Shown: positions 36,376-45,495 of the stretch, piece by piece
How the letters are laid out: each line of letters opens with the position of its first letter
Position numbering within the stretch: the first letter of the stretch is position 1
NCBI RefSeq assembly: GCF_000971115.1
Contig: NZ_BBLV01000001.1
Coordinates: forward strand, 242,735-306,734
Direction: 5' to 3'
Source: Demequina gelatinilytica
GTDB taxonomy: Bacteria > Actinomycetota > Actinomycetes > Actinomycetales > Demequinaceae
Length of the DNA: 64,000 nt
Translations under genes and position numbers: made by a program
Notes under the pieces: generated by a model
The model's input: the letters and a program-made list of their open reading frames with translations, nothing else
The model's database searches: none
What the model was told of the DNA's origin: nothing

Positions 36376-36735
36376 TTATGCGTCATTGGTGATGACGCGC
36401 AGGTGTCCGCGACGCGGCTCGGAGGCCACCGGTGCGGGGGGCGTGAAGGCGGGAGCCGGTCGCGGCCGCCCCGCCTCGCGCACGGCGCGAGCGAGCGCCT
36501 CGAGGTCGTCCGTCGACGGCTCCGGCTCCACGAACTCGCTCTGGATGTGCACCACGTCCCAGCCGCGGGGCGCGGTGAAGCGGTCCGCGTGATGCGCGCA
36601 GAGGTCGTAGCTGTGAGGCTCCGCGGCCGCGGACAGCTGGCCGACCACCACGGTCGAGTCCGCGTAGACGTAGGTCAGGGTGGCCGCGGCGGGGCGGGCG
36701 CACGACGAACGCGAGCACTGACGGGTGGCGATCAC
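36376..36735 (-). CDS. DUF3499-domain protein
   Basis: A 119-residue actinobacterial protein of unknown function. Cys pairs (RQCSRSSCARP and YDLCAHHADRFT) suggest a zinc-ribbon-like fold. A Pro-rich tail leads to the conserved end RRGHLRVITND. The start is taken as GTG 36735; longer in-frame extensions have the look of noncoding shadow. It is divergent from the zincin-like gene, and the manB gene follows 58 bp downstream on the same strand. Confidence 0.85.
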   Translation of the reverse strand: MIATRQCSRSSCARPAAATLTYVYADSTVVVGQLSAAAEPHSYDLCAHHADRFTAPRGWDVVHIQSEFVEPEPSTDDLEALARAVREAGRPRPAPAFTPPAPVASEPRRGHLRVITNDA

Positions 36736-36834
36736 GTCTTGGACGGTACCCCCGCGCCGCTCGCGTGCGTCGCTGCCACGCCGGGGCCCCGGCACGCGGG
36801 CGAGGCGGGACGATGCCGGGCGCGGGACGCGCGG

Positions 36835-36840
36835 TAGCCT
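36835..36840 (+). promoter_or_regulatory. Predicted -10 box of the zincin-like gene
   Basis: TAGCCT, followed by CACCGT and the ATG at 36847: the TANNNT-N6-ATG leaderless arrangement. Confidence 0.45.
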
Positions 36841-36846
36841 CACCGT

Positions 36847-37245
36847 ATGTCCCGGCGCGATCGTCACGGCCGCGGCCTGCGCAGGCCGCTCCTCCCCTTC
36901 GGCGCACCCGGGCATCGCACGCGCGCCGAGCGCTTCGACGAGCTCGTGGCCGATGCCGTGGACCGGCTCGAGCCCCGTTGGGGCGACCAGTGGGGACGCA
37001 TCGAGTTCGGCACCGAGGATGTGCCGCCGTCGGACCCGACACCGTGGGAGGACGGCGTGCCGCTCGGACGCCTGTTCCCCGCGGACCTGGGCCAGCCCAC
37101 GCGCGTGGTGATCTACCGGCGCCCGCTCGAGCAGCGCGCCGACCCGGGCGATCTGCCTGCGCTCGTGCGGGACGTGGTCACGGAGCACGTCGCGCACGTG
37201 GTGGGGCGTCCGCCCGAGGACGTCGACCCCGACTACGGCGCGTAG
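36847..37245 (+). CDS. Metallopeptidase-family (zincin, DUF1025-like) protein with degenerate motif
   Basis: A 132-residue protein matching the actinobacterial family usually placed beside DUF3499. The family normally has an HExxH zinc motif; here the equivalent segment reads TEHVAHVVG (residues 112-120), so the His-Glu pair is swapped and the motif is not intact. Proteolysis is therefore doubtful. The N-terminus is Arg-rich. It probably forms a divergent pair with DUF3499. The function is unknown. Confidence 0.7.
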   Translation: MSRRDRHGRGLRRPLLPFGAPGHRTRAERFDELVADAVDRLEPRWGDQWGRIEFGTEDVPPSDPTPWEDGVPLGRLFPADLGQPTRVVIYRRPLEQRADPGDLPALVRDVVTEHVAHVVGRPPEDVDPDYGA

Positions 37246-37269
37246 CCCGCTCGCACGCGTCGAGCAGGC

Positions 37270-38589
37270 TCAGGAGCCGTCGCGCACGTACCCCCGCTGG
37301 CTCACCGTCACCGGGGTCGACTCGACATCCGTCCGGCGCGGCACCACGGTGCCGATGAACCCCGGCTCATCGGTCGCGGTCGCGACCCATGCCGCACCGG
37401 CAGGACCCGTCACGACCGTCCCGGCAGGCACGTCGACGTCGAGGACGCGGCTGGTGCCCGCGGTCATCGAGGCCGATGCCACCACGGTCCCCGCCGCATC
37501 GGTGAAGGCGACCTCCCCGGTCGCGGAGGCATGCACCGCGAGCGCGGTGATGTGCTCGGTGATCATGACCGAGCGGGCCGCGCCGTCATCCGCGGGCTGT
37601 GCGGGGGTCCACGCGAGGTCTGCCGCGAGCGCATCGTCCGGGCCGTCCACCACGTCGCGCGGCACGGTGAGCAGCGCGCCCGCGACGACCGGCGCATCGG
37701 CCACGATCTCGATCGCACCCGAGGCGGCCGCGGGCACCTCGACCTCGGTGACCACGCCGGGCTCGAGCTCGAGGGCCGACACCCCTCCCCACTCGATGGC
37801 GCCGTCCTCGCCCACGAGCGTGAGGCTCGCGTCCGCGCCCTCGGGTGCGAGCAGCCGCAGCGTCGCCGTCGCCTCGCCTGCCACCCCCACACCCGGCACC
37901 ACGAGCGACGTGCCGGGCTGCGCGCCGCGCGTCACCCAGTCGGTGCCCGCGGCCTGGAAGCCGTCGAGCCGCGAGTCCTGAAGATGCGCGACGATCCCGG
38001 CGCCGGTCGCGACCACGTGGACCGCGAGCGCGGGCACCTCCGCCGCGATGCCCTCGAGGAGCAGGTCCTGCTGCGCGCCCGGGGCGATCGAGACGACGGC
38101 GTGCTCCTCGATCTCGCCGAGCCCGCCGTACAGCGTCACGGTGGCCTCGGTGGATGCGTCGGAGGGGTTGGTGAGCACCAGGCGCGCGCTCGCGCCGAGC
38201 GCGGTCGATCCGCCCACCAGCCACTGGTCGCGCACCGGCGCGACGCATGCGGCGGCGGCGATGCCCGCGACGTCGCCCGTGCCGATGCGCTCGAGGGAGG
38301 CCGCGGCATCGCCGTCCGCCAGGAAGCCGACCCCGACGGGGTCGGTGCCGTCGCCCTCGACGTCGTAGGTGCGCTCGCCCGAGCCCGAGCCCAGGTCGGG
38401 GTCGCCGGAGTCGATGTCGCCCACCGGGATCTCGACCGGGCCGGGGCATGCGAGCGGCTGCACCGCCGGGACCACCTCGGCGACGGTGGTCGCGCGCTCA
38501 CCCGGCTCGTCGACGACGATGCGGCCGGTCGCCACGACCGCCACGATCGCGGCACCGGCCGCGAGCAGCACCACCAGACGCCGGATCAT
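37270..38589 (-). CDS. DUF5719-family exported protein
   Basis: A 439-residue protein with an N-terminal signal-anchor (VVLLAAGAAIVAVVATGRIVV). A long extracytoplasmic beta-rich region of repeated Ig-like composition follows, rich in Ala, Val and Thr. DUF5719 proteins are encoded next to a giant GT2 membrane glycosyltransferase in many actinobacteria; their role is presumably in cell-wall glycan assembly. The ATG overlaps the glycosyltransferase stop by four bases, so they are translated together. Confidence 0.85.
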   Translation of the reverse strand: MIRRLVVLLAAGAAIVAVVATGRIVVDEPGERATTVAEVVPAVQPLACPGPVEIPVGDIDSGDPDLGSGSGERTYDVEGDGTDPVGVGFLADGDAAASLERIGTGDVAGIAAAACVAPVRDQWLVGGSTALGASARLVLTNPSDASTEATVTLYGGLGEIEEHAVVSIAPGAQQDLLLEGIAAEVPALAVHVVATGAGIVAHLQDSRLDGFQAAGTDWVTRGAQPGTSLVVPGVGVAGEATATLRLLAPEGADASLTLVGEDGAIEWGGVSALELEPGVVTEVEVPAAASGAIEIVADAPVVAGALLTVPRDVVDGPDDALAADLAWTPAQPADDGAARSVMITEHITALAVHASATGEVAFTDAAGTVVASASMTAGTSRVLDVDVPAGTVVTGPAGAAWVATATDEPGFIGTVVPRRTDVESTPVTVSQRGYVRDGS

Positions 38590-41500
38590 CGTCGCACCGC
38601 CTGGAATCGTCGATCATGCAGCGGGACCATGCCCACGAGCGCCCACGCGGTCGCGACCACCGAGGCCCACCACCACCAGCGGTAGTCCGTGTCCTCGTAG
38701 CGGAAGGTGACGTCGCCGGCGCCGTCCGGCACCGTGAACGCCGCACGGCCGCGCTCGTCCTCGACGGCCTCGAGCGCGACGCCGTCGGCGAAGGCTTCCC
38801 AGCCGTCATCCATCGCGGCCGCGATCACCAGGGTCCCGCCCTCGAGCGGGCGCGCGTCGATGACGCCCGACCATGAGTCCGAGGTGCCCACGACCACCGC
38901 GTCGGCGGACTCGATCCACGCACGCGCGACCGGGGCGTCGGAGCCGACCCGGGAGACGCGGTAGGACGTCCCGACGTCGCTCGCGCCGATGAGGCTGAGC
39001 TCCGGGATCTGGCTGAGCGAGCTGGCGATCATCGGCGATCCTGGCGCCGCCACGATCACGCCGATGCCCCAGTCCGCGAGCACGGGTGTCGCGTCCGCGC
39101 CGGCCCCGGCGAGCGCCGCGACGGTGTCCGCCAGCATCGCGGGCGTCGCGGGCGTGGTCCCGGGACGCACCAGCGGCGCGCCCTCGGGGTCCGTCTGCGC
39201 ACGGCCGGTCACCGTGGTGGTGCCGTCCGACTCGAGCACCGAGTAGTCGACCCCGGTCTCCGTGTCGTCGAGCACCAGCACGCGCTGACGCGTGCCGAGA
39301 TCCTGCTCGAGCGCCGCCACCAGCGGGAGCACCGCGGTCGACACCGCATGGACGTCGCCACGCTCGGCGCGTCCCGGCCACGCCTCGACGACCACGCTCG
39401 CGACCAGGACGCCGGCCATCGCGACCACGGCGACGGACGCTGCGGTCCGCACCGCGGCGCGACCGCGCCCCTCCCCCGCGATCCACAGCCGCGACGATGC
39501 CGCGGCCGCGGCGCCGATGAGTCCCGCGGCGATCAGCGTCGAGCCAGGACCGGCGAAGCCGTTGGCGGGGGCCTCCCCGGCCCCCGCATCGTGCACCACC
39601 ACGGTGGCCTGCGCCGCGACGGCGGTCACGACGCCGAGGCCCGCGATGGCGAGCCCGCTCGCGACCGCCCACGGCGCACGTCCGGACGCGACGGCGATCG
39701 CGGCGGCGAGCACCACGCCGATCCCGACCGCCCCGACCACGACGGTGCCCGGGATGCCAGGCAGACCCGGGGCCCCGTGCGAGTGCGCCGTGAGGCCCAG
39801 CACCAGCCGCCACGGCTCGACGGTCGCGCTCGCGAGCGCCGGCCCGTTCTCGCGCGCCAGGATCGCCCAGGATTCGCGCGTGAACGGCCCCGCGGACCAC
39901 GCGGCGACGAGCGCCGGCCCGGAGACGATGAGCGCGGGGACGGCGGCGGACCAGACGCGCCAGCGCGCGCGGCCCGCCAACGCGCCCGCGATGATCACCG
40001 CGAGCACGAGCGGCACAAGCAGCACGGGCGCGGCGACCACCACGACCGCCAGCGAGAAGGCCGCGCCCATCGCGGCGCTGGGCGACGGCGTGCGCTTCGC
40101 GGGGAACTCCTCGCCCCCGCCCACGGCCTCGCCGCGATGCCATCCCGCTGCACGTGCGACACCCATCGCGAACCACGGCAGCATCACATGCGCGATGACG
40201 GCGCCCACGCGCCCGTCCGCGACGGCCTGGAGGTGGAGGGGCCACAACCCGTAGGCGAGCGCACCGAGCCCGCGGGCCCACACCGACCGCGTCGCCGCGC
40301 CGAGCGCGAACCACGCGGAGACGGCCGCGAGGGCGACACCGAGCGCGAGCAGGAGGCCGAGCCACACCCGCAGGCCACCCGGGAGGGCCGCGAGCGGCAG
40401 CAGCAGCGCGCTGAAGGAGCCGTCGAGCGCGGCCGCGCCGAACCCGTCCGCGCTCCAACCCGACCACGTCCGCTCCCACAGGGCGGCCACCGACGTGTCC
40501 GTGACGCCGAGCGCCTCGCCCGCGAGCATGCGTCCCGAGCTGAGCGCCGTGATCCACGTGCCGTGGAGCGCCACCGCGGCAGCGACGGCCAGCACCGTGA
40601 CGATCCCGAGCCCGGTACGCCTGCGCGCGGCCGCGCGCTCGAGCTCCTGGCGCACCATGTCCGACGGAGCGGACTGTGCGCGCCACCTGTCGTACGCGTG
40701 CAGCTCGCGGGAGCGGATGTGGGAGACCACGGCCCTGGTGCCCACCAGGAAGGGGGCGACGGCGCCGGCGGGACGCGTGGAGCCGCGCCTGATGCGCAGG
40801 CGCATCGCGGGCACCTGGGGCACGCGTGCGAGCAGGCGCCACGGCACCGCGAGATCGGCGCCGACCATGCGCGACTCGTTCTGCGCGATGCGCAGGACGG
40901 CGCGGGTCGCCGCGGACAGGAACGACCACAGCACCAGGAGCGGCACCGCGAGCGCGGGCGACCACGCGAGGGAGTGCACCCACTCGCCCGTGCGGCGCAG
41001 GCCGTACGTCGAGTCCTCGCCGCGCGCGGAGCCCGAACGCACTCCCATGAGCCCGTCCTGGGCGTGGCGCACCTTGGCGCCCGGCACGATCACCACGTCG
41101 TGGCCAGCGCGCCACGCGCGGCGGCAGAAGTGGAGGCTGTCGCCGTAGCCGCGGTACGCCTGCTCCAGGCCGCCGAAGGACTCCCACACGTCACGGCGCA
41201 CGAGCGCGGCCGCGAGGGACGCCGCGAGCACGTCGTCGCGCTCGTCGTACTGGCCCTGGTTGATGTCGTCCTGCTCGACCAGGTCGACCCGTCTGGCTCC
41301 GACCCGCGTGGTGGTGACGCCCAGGTTCACCAGGCGCGAGGCATCGTCCCACCGCACATGGGCGGGGGCGACCACCGCCGCGGCGGTGCGCTTCTTCGCC
41401 GTGGCGACCAGCTGGCCGAGCGCGTCGGGAAGGGCGGCCGTGTCGTCGTGGAGGAGCCAGAGGTACTCATGCGGATGCGCGGGATGCGCGGCGAGCACGC

Positions 41501-41714
41501 GCGAGACGCTGCGCGAGTAGCTGCGCCCGGAATCCACCCAGTCGACCGTGAGGCCCTCGGGGACCTCGGGGCGCTCGACGCCTTCGCGGAGCACCACGTG
41601 GAGGATGTCGGGTCGCAAGGTCTGCGCCGCGACGGCGGCGAGGACCTCGGGCAGATGCGCCGAACGACCGTCGGAGACGACGATCGCGCGCACCAGCAGG
41701 CGCGCAGGGCTCAT
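38586..41714 (-). CDS. Large membrane glycosyltransferase (GT2 head, multi-helix tail)
   Basis: A 1042-residue protein. Residues 1-300 form a GT2 domain with YLWLLHDDTAALPDALGQL holding the DxD-like site. About fourteen membrane helices follow between residues 260 and 730, with a large extracytoplasmic domain and a final helix near 1020. Proteins of this layout in actinobacteria build cell-surface glycans, using nucleotide or lipid-linked sugars. The GTG/ATG region has GGGAG upstream of 41714. It is transcribed with DUF5719 and sits downstream of the whiB2-like gene. Confidence 0.85.
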   Translation of the reverse strand: MSPARLLVRAIVVSDGRSAHLPEVLAAVAAQTLRPDILHVVLREGVERPEVPEGLTVDWVDSGRSYSRSVSRVLAAHPAHPHEYLWLLHDDTAALPDALGQLVATAKKRTAAAVVAPAHVRWDDASRLVNLGVTTTRVGARRVDLVEQDDINQGQYDERDDVLAASLAAALVRRDVWESFGGLEQAYRGYGDSLHFCRRAWRAGHDVVIVPGAKVRHAQDGLMGVRSGSARGEDSTYGLRRTGEWVHSLAWSPALAVPLLVLWSFLSAATRAVLRIAQNESRMVGADLAVPWRLLARVPQVPAMRLRIRRGSTRPAGAVAPFLVGTRAVVSHIRSRELHAYDRWRAQSAPSDMVRQELERAAARRRTGLGIVTVLAVAAAVALHGTWITALSSGRMLAGEALGVTDTSVAALWERTWSGWSADGFGAAALDGSFSALLLPLAALPGGLRVWLGLLLALGVALAAVSAWFALGAATRSVWARGLGALAYGLWPLHLQAVADGRVGAVIAHVMLPWFAMGVARAAGWHRGEAVGGGEEFPAKRTPSPSAAMGAAFSLAVVVVAAPVLLVPLVLAVIIAGALAGRARWRVWSAAVPALIVSGPALVAAWSAGPFTRESWAILARENGPALASATVEPWRLVLGLTAHSHGAPGLPGIPGTVVVGAVGIGVVLAAAIAVASGRAPWAVASGLAIAGLGVVTAVAAQATVVVHDAGAGEAPANGFAGPGSTLIAAGLIGAAAAASSRLWIAGEGRGRAAVRTAASVAVVAMAGVLVASVVVEAWPGRAERGDVHAVSTAVLPLVAALEQDLGTRQRVLVLDDTETGVDYSVLESDGTTTVTGRAQTDPEGAPLVRPGTTPATPAMLADTVAALAGAGADATPVLADWGIGVIVAAPGSPMIASSLSQIPELSLIGASDVGTSYRVSRVGSDAPVARAWIESADAVVVGTSDSWSGVIDARPLEGGTLVIAAAMDDGWEAFADGVALEAVEDERGRAAFTVPDGAGDVTFRYEDTDYRWWWWASVVATAWALVGMVPLHDRRFQAVRR

Positions 41715-41738
41715 CGCACTCCCACGCGGGAACTCCGG

Positions 41739-42059
41739 CTAGACCGCGCGCCGCTTGAGCTTGCGGCGCTCACGCTCCGAGAGCCCACCCCAGATCCCGA
41801 ACCGCTCATCGTTGGCCAACGCGTAGTCGAGGCACTCGGAGCGCACGTCGCAGGACGCGCACACCTTCTTCGCCTCACGCGTGGAGCCACCCTTCTCGGG
41901 GAAGAACGCCTCGGGGTCGGTCTGGGCGCACAGCGCGCGCTCCTGCCATGCCAGAGGGCCGTCATCCTCGGTCTCGCCGAAGATGTCGACCACGGACGCC
42001 AGCGTCGATGCCGGCTTTCCCGCGTCGGAGGGCACGGAGCCGCCGTAGATATCCCACAC
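41739..42059 (-). CDS. WhiB-family iron-sulfur regulator (WhiB2/WhmD type)
   Basis: A 106-residue regulator. Four cluster-binding Cys lie at 44, 67, 70 and 76 (CASCDVRSEC), followed by the turn GIWGGL and a basic tail KLKRRAV. WhiB2/WhmD controls septation and cell-wall genes in actinobacteria; the long N-terminus before the first Cys fits that branch. GTG 42059 with GGGAGGTGG upstream is preferred over the longer frame to 42092. It lies upstream of the glycosyltransferase gene on the same strand. Confidence 0.9.
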   Translation of the reverse strand: MWDIYGGSVPSDAGKPASTLASVVDIFGETEDDGPLAWQERALCAQTDPEAFFPEKGGSTREAKKVCASCDVRSECLDYALANDERFGIWGGLSERERRKLKRRAV

Positions 42060-42104
42060 GGTCCCACCTCCCGATCGCGACGGGCCCTCCACCCGTCTCA
42101 GGAA

Positions 42105-42120
42105 ATTACAGCCGTGTAAT
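42105..42120. promoter_or_regulatory. Perfect palindrome upstream of the whiB2-like gene
   Basis: ATTACAGCCGTGTAAT: 6-bp arms with a 4-bp centre, 45 bp before the whiB start. It stands out as AT-rich in GC-rich DNA. A possible operator; the binding protein is unknown. Confidence 0.5.
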
Positions 42121-42266
42121 CATCCCCAGTCAAGTCGGATGATCTATTTCACACCAACTATTCGTGGACATCGGCGCACACGCACCCGGGCGCGGCGGTT
42201 CCTGGCCCCTCCCGGGCCTCGGCAGCGGCACGCGGAGCCGCCATCACCCGCCGGATCGCGCATGCC

Positions 42267-42272
42267 TACAAT
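42267..42272 (+). promoter_or_regulatory. Predicted -10 box of LCP gene 1
   Basis: TACAAT, 28 nt before the ATG at 42301. The message would carry a short leader with the GAGGGAGG ribosome-binding site. Confidence 0.4.
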
Positions 42273-42300
42273 GCGGCAGGAGCAGGAGCGAGGGAGGCCC

Positions 42301-43509
42301 ATGAGCGAGCCCGAGGCGGCGCAGCCTCGACATGCGCGCGCAAGCGTCGCGCGCCGCATCGGCCGGTACGCGCTGCTCGTGCTCGTCGCGCTCCTCGGCT
42401 ACGTGCTCGTGTACGGCAGCACGGTGGTCGACCAGCTCGACTCGACGCTCGCGGCGAACTCGGAGAACGTGGACTCGCTCGTCGGGGAGCGTCCCGACCG
42501 CCCCACCGACCAGGACGAGGGCGATGCGCTCAACATCCTCGTGATGGGTTCGGACACCCGCACCGGCGACAACGCCGAGGTGGGCGGCGGAGAAGTGTCC
42601 GGGATGCGCAACGACACCACGATGATCGTGCACATCGCTGCGGACCGCTCGCGCGTCGAGGCGGTCTCGATCCCCCGCGACCTCCAGGTCGAGATCCCCG
42701 AGTGCACCTACAAGGACGGCTCGACCATCGCCGCGACGTCGGGCGACTTCAACATCGCGTTCTCCAACGGCGGCCTGCGCGGCGATCCCGCCGAGGCGGC
42801 GGCGTGCACCATCAAGACGGTCGAGCAGCTCACCGGCATCTACATGGACCATTACGTGGTGGTGGACTTCGAGGGCTTCATCACCATGGTCGACGCCTTG
42901 GGCGGCGTGCCGATGTGCATCACCGAGCCGATCGTGTCGGAGAAGGCCCACCTCGAGCTCGAGGCCGGCCCCCAGGTCCTCGACGGAGAGACTGCCCTCG
43001 CGTACGCGCGCCTGCGCACGGCCGAGGAGGGAGGCGTCTCCGGCTCCGACCTCCAGCGCATCACCCGGCAGCAGCAGCTGCTCGAGCAGATCGCCGCGAC
43101 CGTGCTGTCCAAGAACCTCCTCACCGACACCGACGACGTCACGCGCTTCCTGCGGGCGGCCGCCGAGTCGATGACGATGGACGAGTCGATGGCCTCGACC
43201 TCGTATCTGGTGGGTCTGGTGTACAGCCTCCGGGACCTGAGCCTCGACGACATCGTGTTCGTCACCCCTCCGTGGCAGTACACGGAGGACCGCCTCAACG
43301 TGGAGCTCCTCCCGGAGGCCGCACAGGTGTGGGACGATATGCGCAACGACCAACCGATCTCCGTGACCGCTGAGGGTGACGCGAGCTCCGCCTGGGATGA
43401 CGGAAAGAAGGAGGAGTCCACCTCTTCCGCAACCCCCTCGTCCTCGTCGAAGTCCAGCGTCTCCCCTTCCGCCGACACGACCGAGGACCTGCTCGAGCAG
43501 TGCCGATAG
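42301..43509 (+). CDS. LytR-CpsA-Psr (LCP) family envelope ligase 1
   Basis: A 402-residue protein with one N-terminal helix (about 20-38), then an extracytoplasmic LCP domain. Motifs are ILVMGSDTRTGD, RNDTTMIVHIAADRSRVEAVSIPRDLQVEI and LDGETALAYARLR. LCP enzymes attach glycopolymers to peptidoglycan from lipid-linked precursors. The C-terminal tail (about 355-402) is Ser/Pro/Asp-rich and low-complexity. ATG 42301 with GAGGGAGG upstream. A paralogue follows 89 bp downstream. Confidence 0.92.
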   Translation: MSEPEAAQPRHARASVARRIGRYALLVLVALLGYVLVYGSTVVDQLDSTLAANSENVDSLVGERPDRPTDQDEGDALNILVMGSDTRTGDNAEVGGGEVSGMRNDTTMIVHIAADRSRVEAVSIPRDLQVEIPECTYKDGSTIAATSGDFNIAFSNGGLRGDPAEAAACTIKTVEQLTGIYMDHYVVVDFEGFITMVDALGGVPMCITEPIVSEKAHLELEAGPQVLDGETALAYARLRTAEEGGVSGSDLQRITRQQQLLEQIAATVLSKNLLTDTDDVTRFLRAAAESMTMDESMASTSYLVGLVYSLRDLSLDDIVFVTPPWQYTEDRLNVELLPEAAQVWDDMRNDQPISVTAEGDASSAWDDGKKEESTSSATPSSSSKSSVSPSADTTEDLLEQCR

Positions 43510-43598
43510 TCGCCTCGCGGAACCTCGGCGAGCCGCGGCGCGTTGTGTCGCCAGCAGAATCGACATCGCGTGCACGCACGCCGAGCTCAGGAGCATGA

Positions 43599-44873
43599 AT
43601 GACCGTCGAGGTCTCGGACCGCCGCCGCCGCGCGCGCGTCCGCCACGCGACCCGCGTGCCCAGCCACCGCGTCTTCGCCGCGCTCCTGGGCGTGATCGCC
43701 GCGACCACGAGCTTCGTGTGGGTGTTCTACGAGGCCAGCCTCGACCGCGCCACCGACGGCTTCACGCTGGTCGACGTGAGCGCGCTGCTGCCCGAGGTCA
43801 CGCCGTCGGCCGAGGCCGAGGAGGGTCTTGACGACCCCTCCGCGGGCAAGGCCATCAACATCCTGCTGCTGGGCTCCGACACCCGCCTGGGCGACGACAA
43901 CCAGGAGCTGGGCAAGGGCGAGGTCGGCGGCATGCGCAACGACACGACGATGATCGCCCACATCTCGGCGGACCGGTCGCGCATCGAGCTCGTCTCGATC
44001 CCCCGCGACTCGCGCGTCGCGGTGTCCGACTGCCAGATGCTCGACGGCAGCACGGTCCGCGGCTGGACCGGCAAGTTCAACATCGCCTTCGCCAACGGCG
44101 GCTCGCAGGGCAACGTCGCGGAGGCCGCGGCGTGCGTGATGACCACCATCTACGACCTCACCGGCCTCATGGTCGACCACTACGCGGTGGTCGACTTCTC
44201 CGGCTTCGTCGACATGGTCGACGCGGTCGACGGCGTCCCGATGTGCATCACGCAGGACGTCTACTCCTCCAAGGCGCACCTCGACCTCGAGGCGGGAGCA
44301 CAGGTGCTCGACGGCACCGAGGCGCTCGCGTGGGCGCGTGCCCGCACCGGTACCGGCCTGGGCGACGGCACGGACCTCATGCGCATCGAGCGCCAGCAGG
44401 AGCTGCTCACCAACATGGCGCGCAAGGTGCTCGGGCTGAACGTCCTCACGGACGTCACCAAGGGCACCAAGTTCGTCAACGCCCTCGCGCGCTCGCTCAC
44501 CATGGACCCCGAGCTCGGCGACGGCCACTACCTGGTGGGCCTCGCCTGGAGCCTGCGCAACTTCGACACCTCGAACCTCTACATGGCGACGGTGCCGTGG
44601 CAGTACGCCGGCGACGGCAGCGGCGACGTCCTGTGGACGCAGCCGGACGCCCAGGAGGTCTTCTCCGCGCTCAAGGCCGACGAGTCCGTCAAGGACCTCC
44701 TCGAGCCCGAGGAGACCGCGACGCCCGACGATCCCACGACGTCCGCGACGCCCGACGCGACCGCCTCCGAGGAGCCGAGCGCCGAGCCCAGCGACAGCGC
44801 GGAGCCCACCACGAGCCCCACGCCGCTGCGCGAGACCCAGGACGACATCCTCGCGGACTGCGTGATCGACTGA
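43599..44873 (+). CDS. LytR-CpsA-Psr (LCP) family envelope ligase 2
   Basis: A 424-residue paralogue of the gene before it. One N-terminal helix (VFAALLGVIAATTSFVWVFY) is followed by an LCP domain with ILLLGSDTRLGDD, RNDTTMIAHISADRSRIELVSIPRDSRV and LDGTEALAWARARTG. A Thr/Pro/Glu/Ser-rich tail ends in ADCVID. Both paralogues keep a Cys pair around ECTYKD/DCQMLD and AAACTIK/AAACVM, likely a disulfide. ATG with AGGAG upstream. The transcript ends at the hairpin 44889-44925. Confidence 0.92.
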   Translation: MTVEVSDRRRRARVRHATRVPSHRVFAALLGVIAATTSFVWVFYEASLDRATDGFTLVDVSALLPEVTPSAEAEEGLDDPSAGKAINILLLGSDTRLGDDNQELGKGEVGGMRNDTTMIAHISADRSRIELVSIPRDSRVAVSDCQMLDGSTVRGWTGKFNIAFANGGSQGNVAEAAACVMTTIYDLTGLMVDHYAVVDFSGFVDMVDAVDGVPMCITQDVYSSKAHLDLEAGAQVLDGTEALAWARARTGTGLGDGTDLMRIERQQELLTNMARKVLGLNVLTDVTKGTKFVNALARSLTMDPELGDGHYLVGLAWSLRNFDTSNLYMATVPWQYAGDGSGDVLWTQPDAQEVFSALKADESVKDLLEPEETATPDDPTTSATPDATASEEPSAEPSDSAEPTTSPTPLRETQDDILADCVID

Positions 44874-44888
44874 TCCCGACCCCGCAGC

Positions 44889-44925
44889 GCCCTCGGGGCT
44901 CCGCCGCATACGGAGCCCCGAGGGC
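44889..44925. terminator. Bidirectional terminator between LCP 2 and purE
   Basis: A perfect 15-bp inverted repeat (GCCCTCGGGGCTCCG and its complement) with a 7-nt loop, placed between convergent genes. Confidence 0.8.
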
Positions 44926-44994
44926 AGCCGAGAACGGAGACCGAGGCTGCGACGCACCGGCAGGCGCGTGGCCCAGCCGCGGGGACGACGCGCG

Positions 44995-45495
44995 TCAGGC
45001 CTGGCGGAGCGCCTCGCCCTTCGCGTAGGCGAGCTCGCGCAGCTCCTCCTGGAAGGCGCGCATGCGCTCGCGCAGCCGTGCCGCCTCCTCGCCCTCCCCG
45101 GCCCCGAGGATGCGCGCCGCGAGCAGGCCCGCGTTGCGCGCGCCGCCGATCGACACCGTCGCGACCGGCACGCCGGCGGGCATCTGCACGATGCTCAGCA
45201 GCGAGTCCATGCCGTCGAGGTGCTTGAGCGGGACGGGCACGCCGATGACCGGCAGGGTGGTGACGGACGCGAGCATCCCCGGCAGGTGGGCCGCGCCGCC
45301 GGCGCCGGCGATGATGACCTGCAGCCCGCGCGACTCGGCCTCGCGGCCGTAGGCGATCATCTGCTCGGGCATGCGGTGCGCGGACACCACGTCCTTCTCG
45401 AAGGAGATCCCGAACTCGTCGAGCGCCTCCCCCGCGGCCTTCATGGTCGGCCAGTCGGAGTCCGACCCCATCACGATCCCGACACGGATGCTCAT
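44995..45495 (-). CDS. purE: N5-carboxyaminoimidazole ribonucleotide mutase
   Basis: A 166-residue enzyme of purine synthesis that converts N5-CAIR to CAIR. Motifs are [27 protein letters not shown] and [16 protein letters not shown]. The ATG at 45495 overlaps the purK stop (ATGA), so purK and purE are coupled. The long upstream in-frame extension is a shadow of purK. The length is normal for class I PurE. Confidence 0.96.
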   Translation of the reverse strand: MSIRVGIVMGSDSDWPTMKAAGEALDEFGISFEKDVVSAHRMPEQMIAYGREAESRGLQVIIAGAGGAAHLPGMLASVTTLPVIGVPVPLKHLDGMDSLLSIVQMPAGVPVATVSIGGARNAGLLAARILGAGEGEEAARLRERMRAFQEELRELAYAKGEALRQA

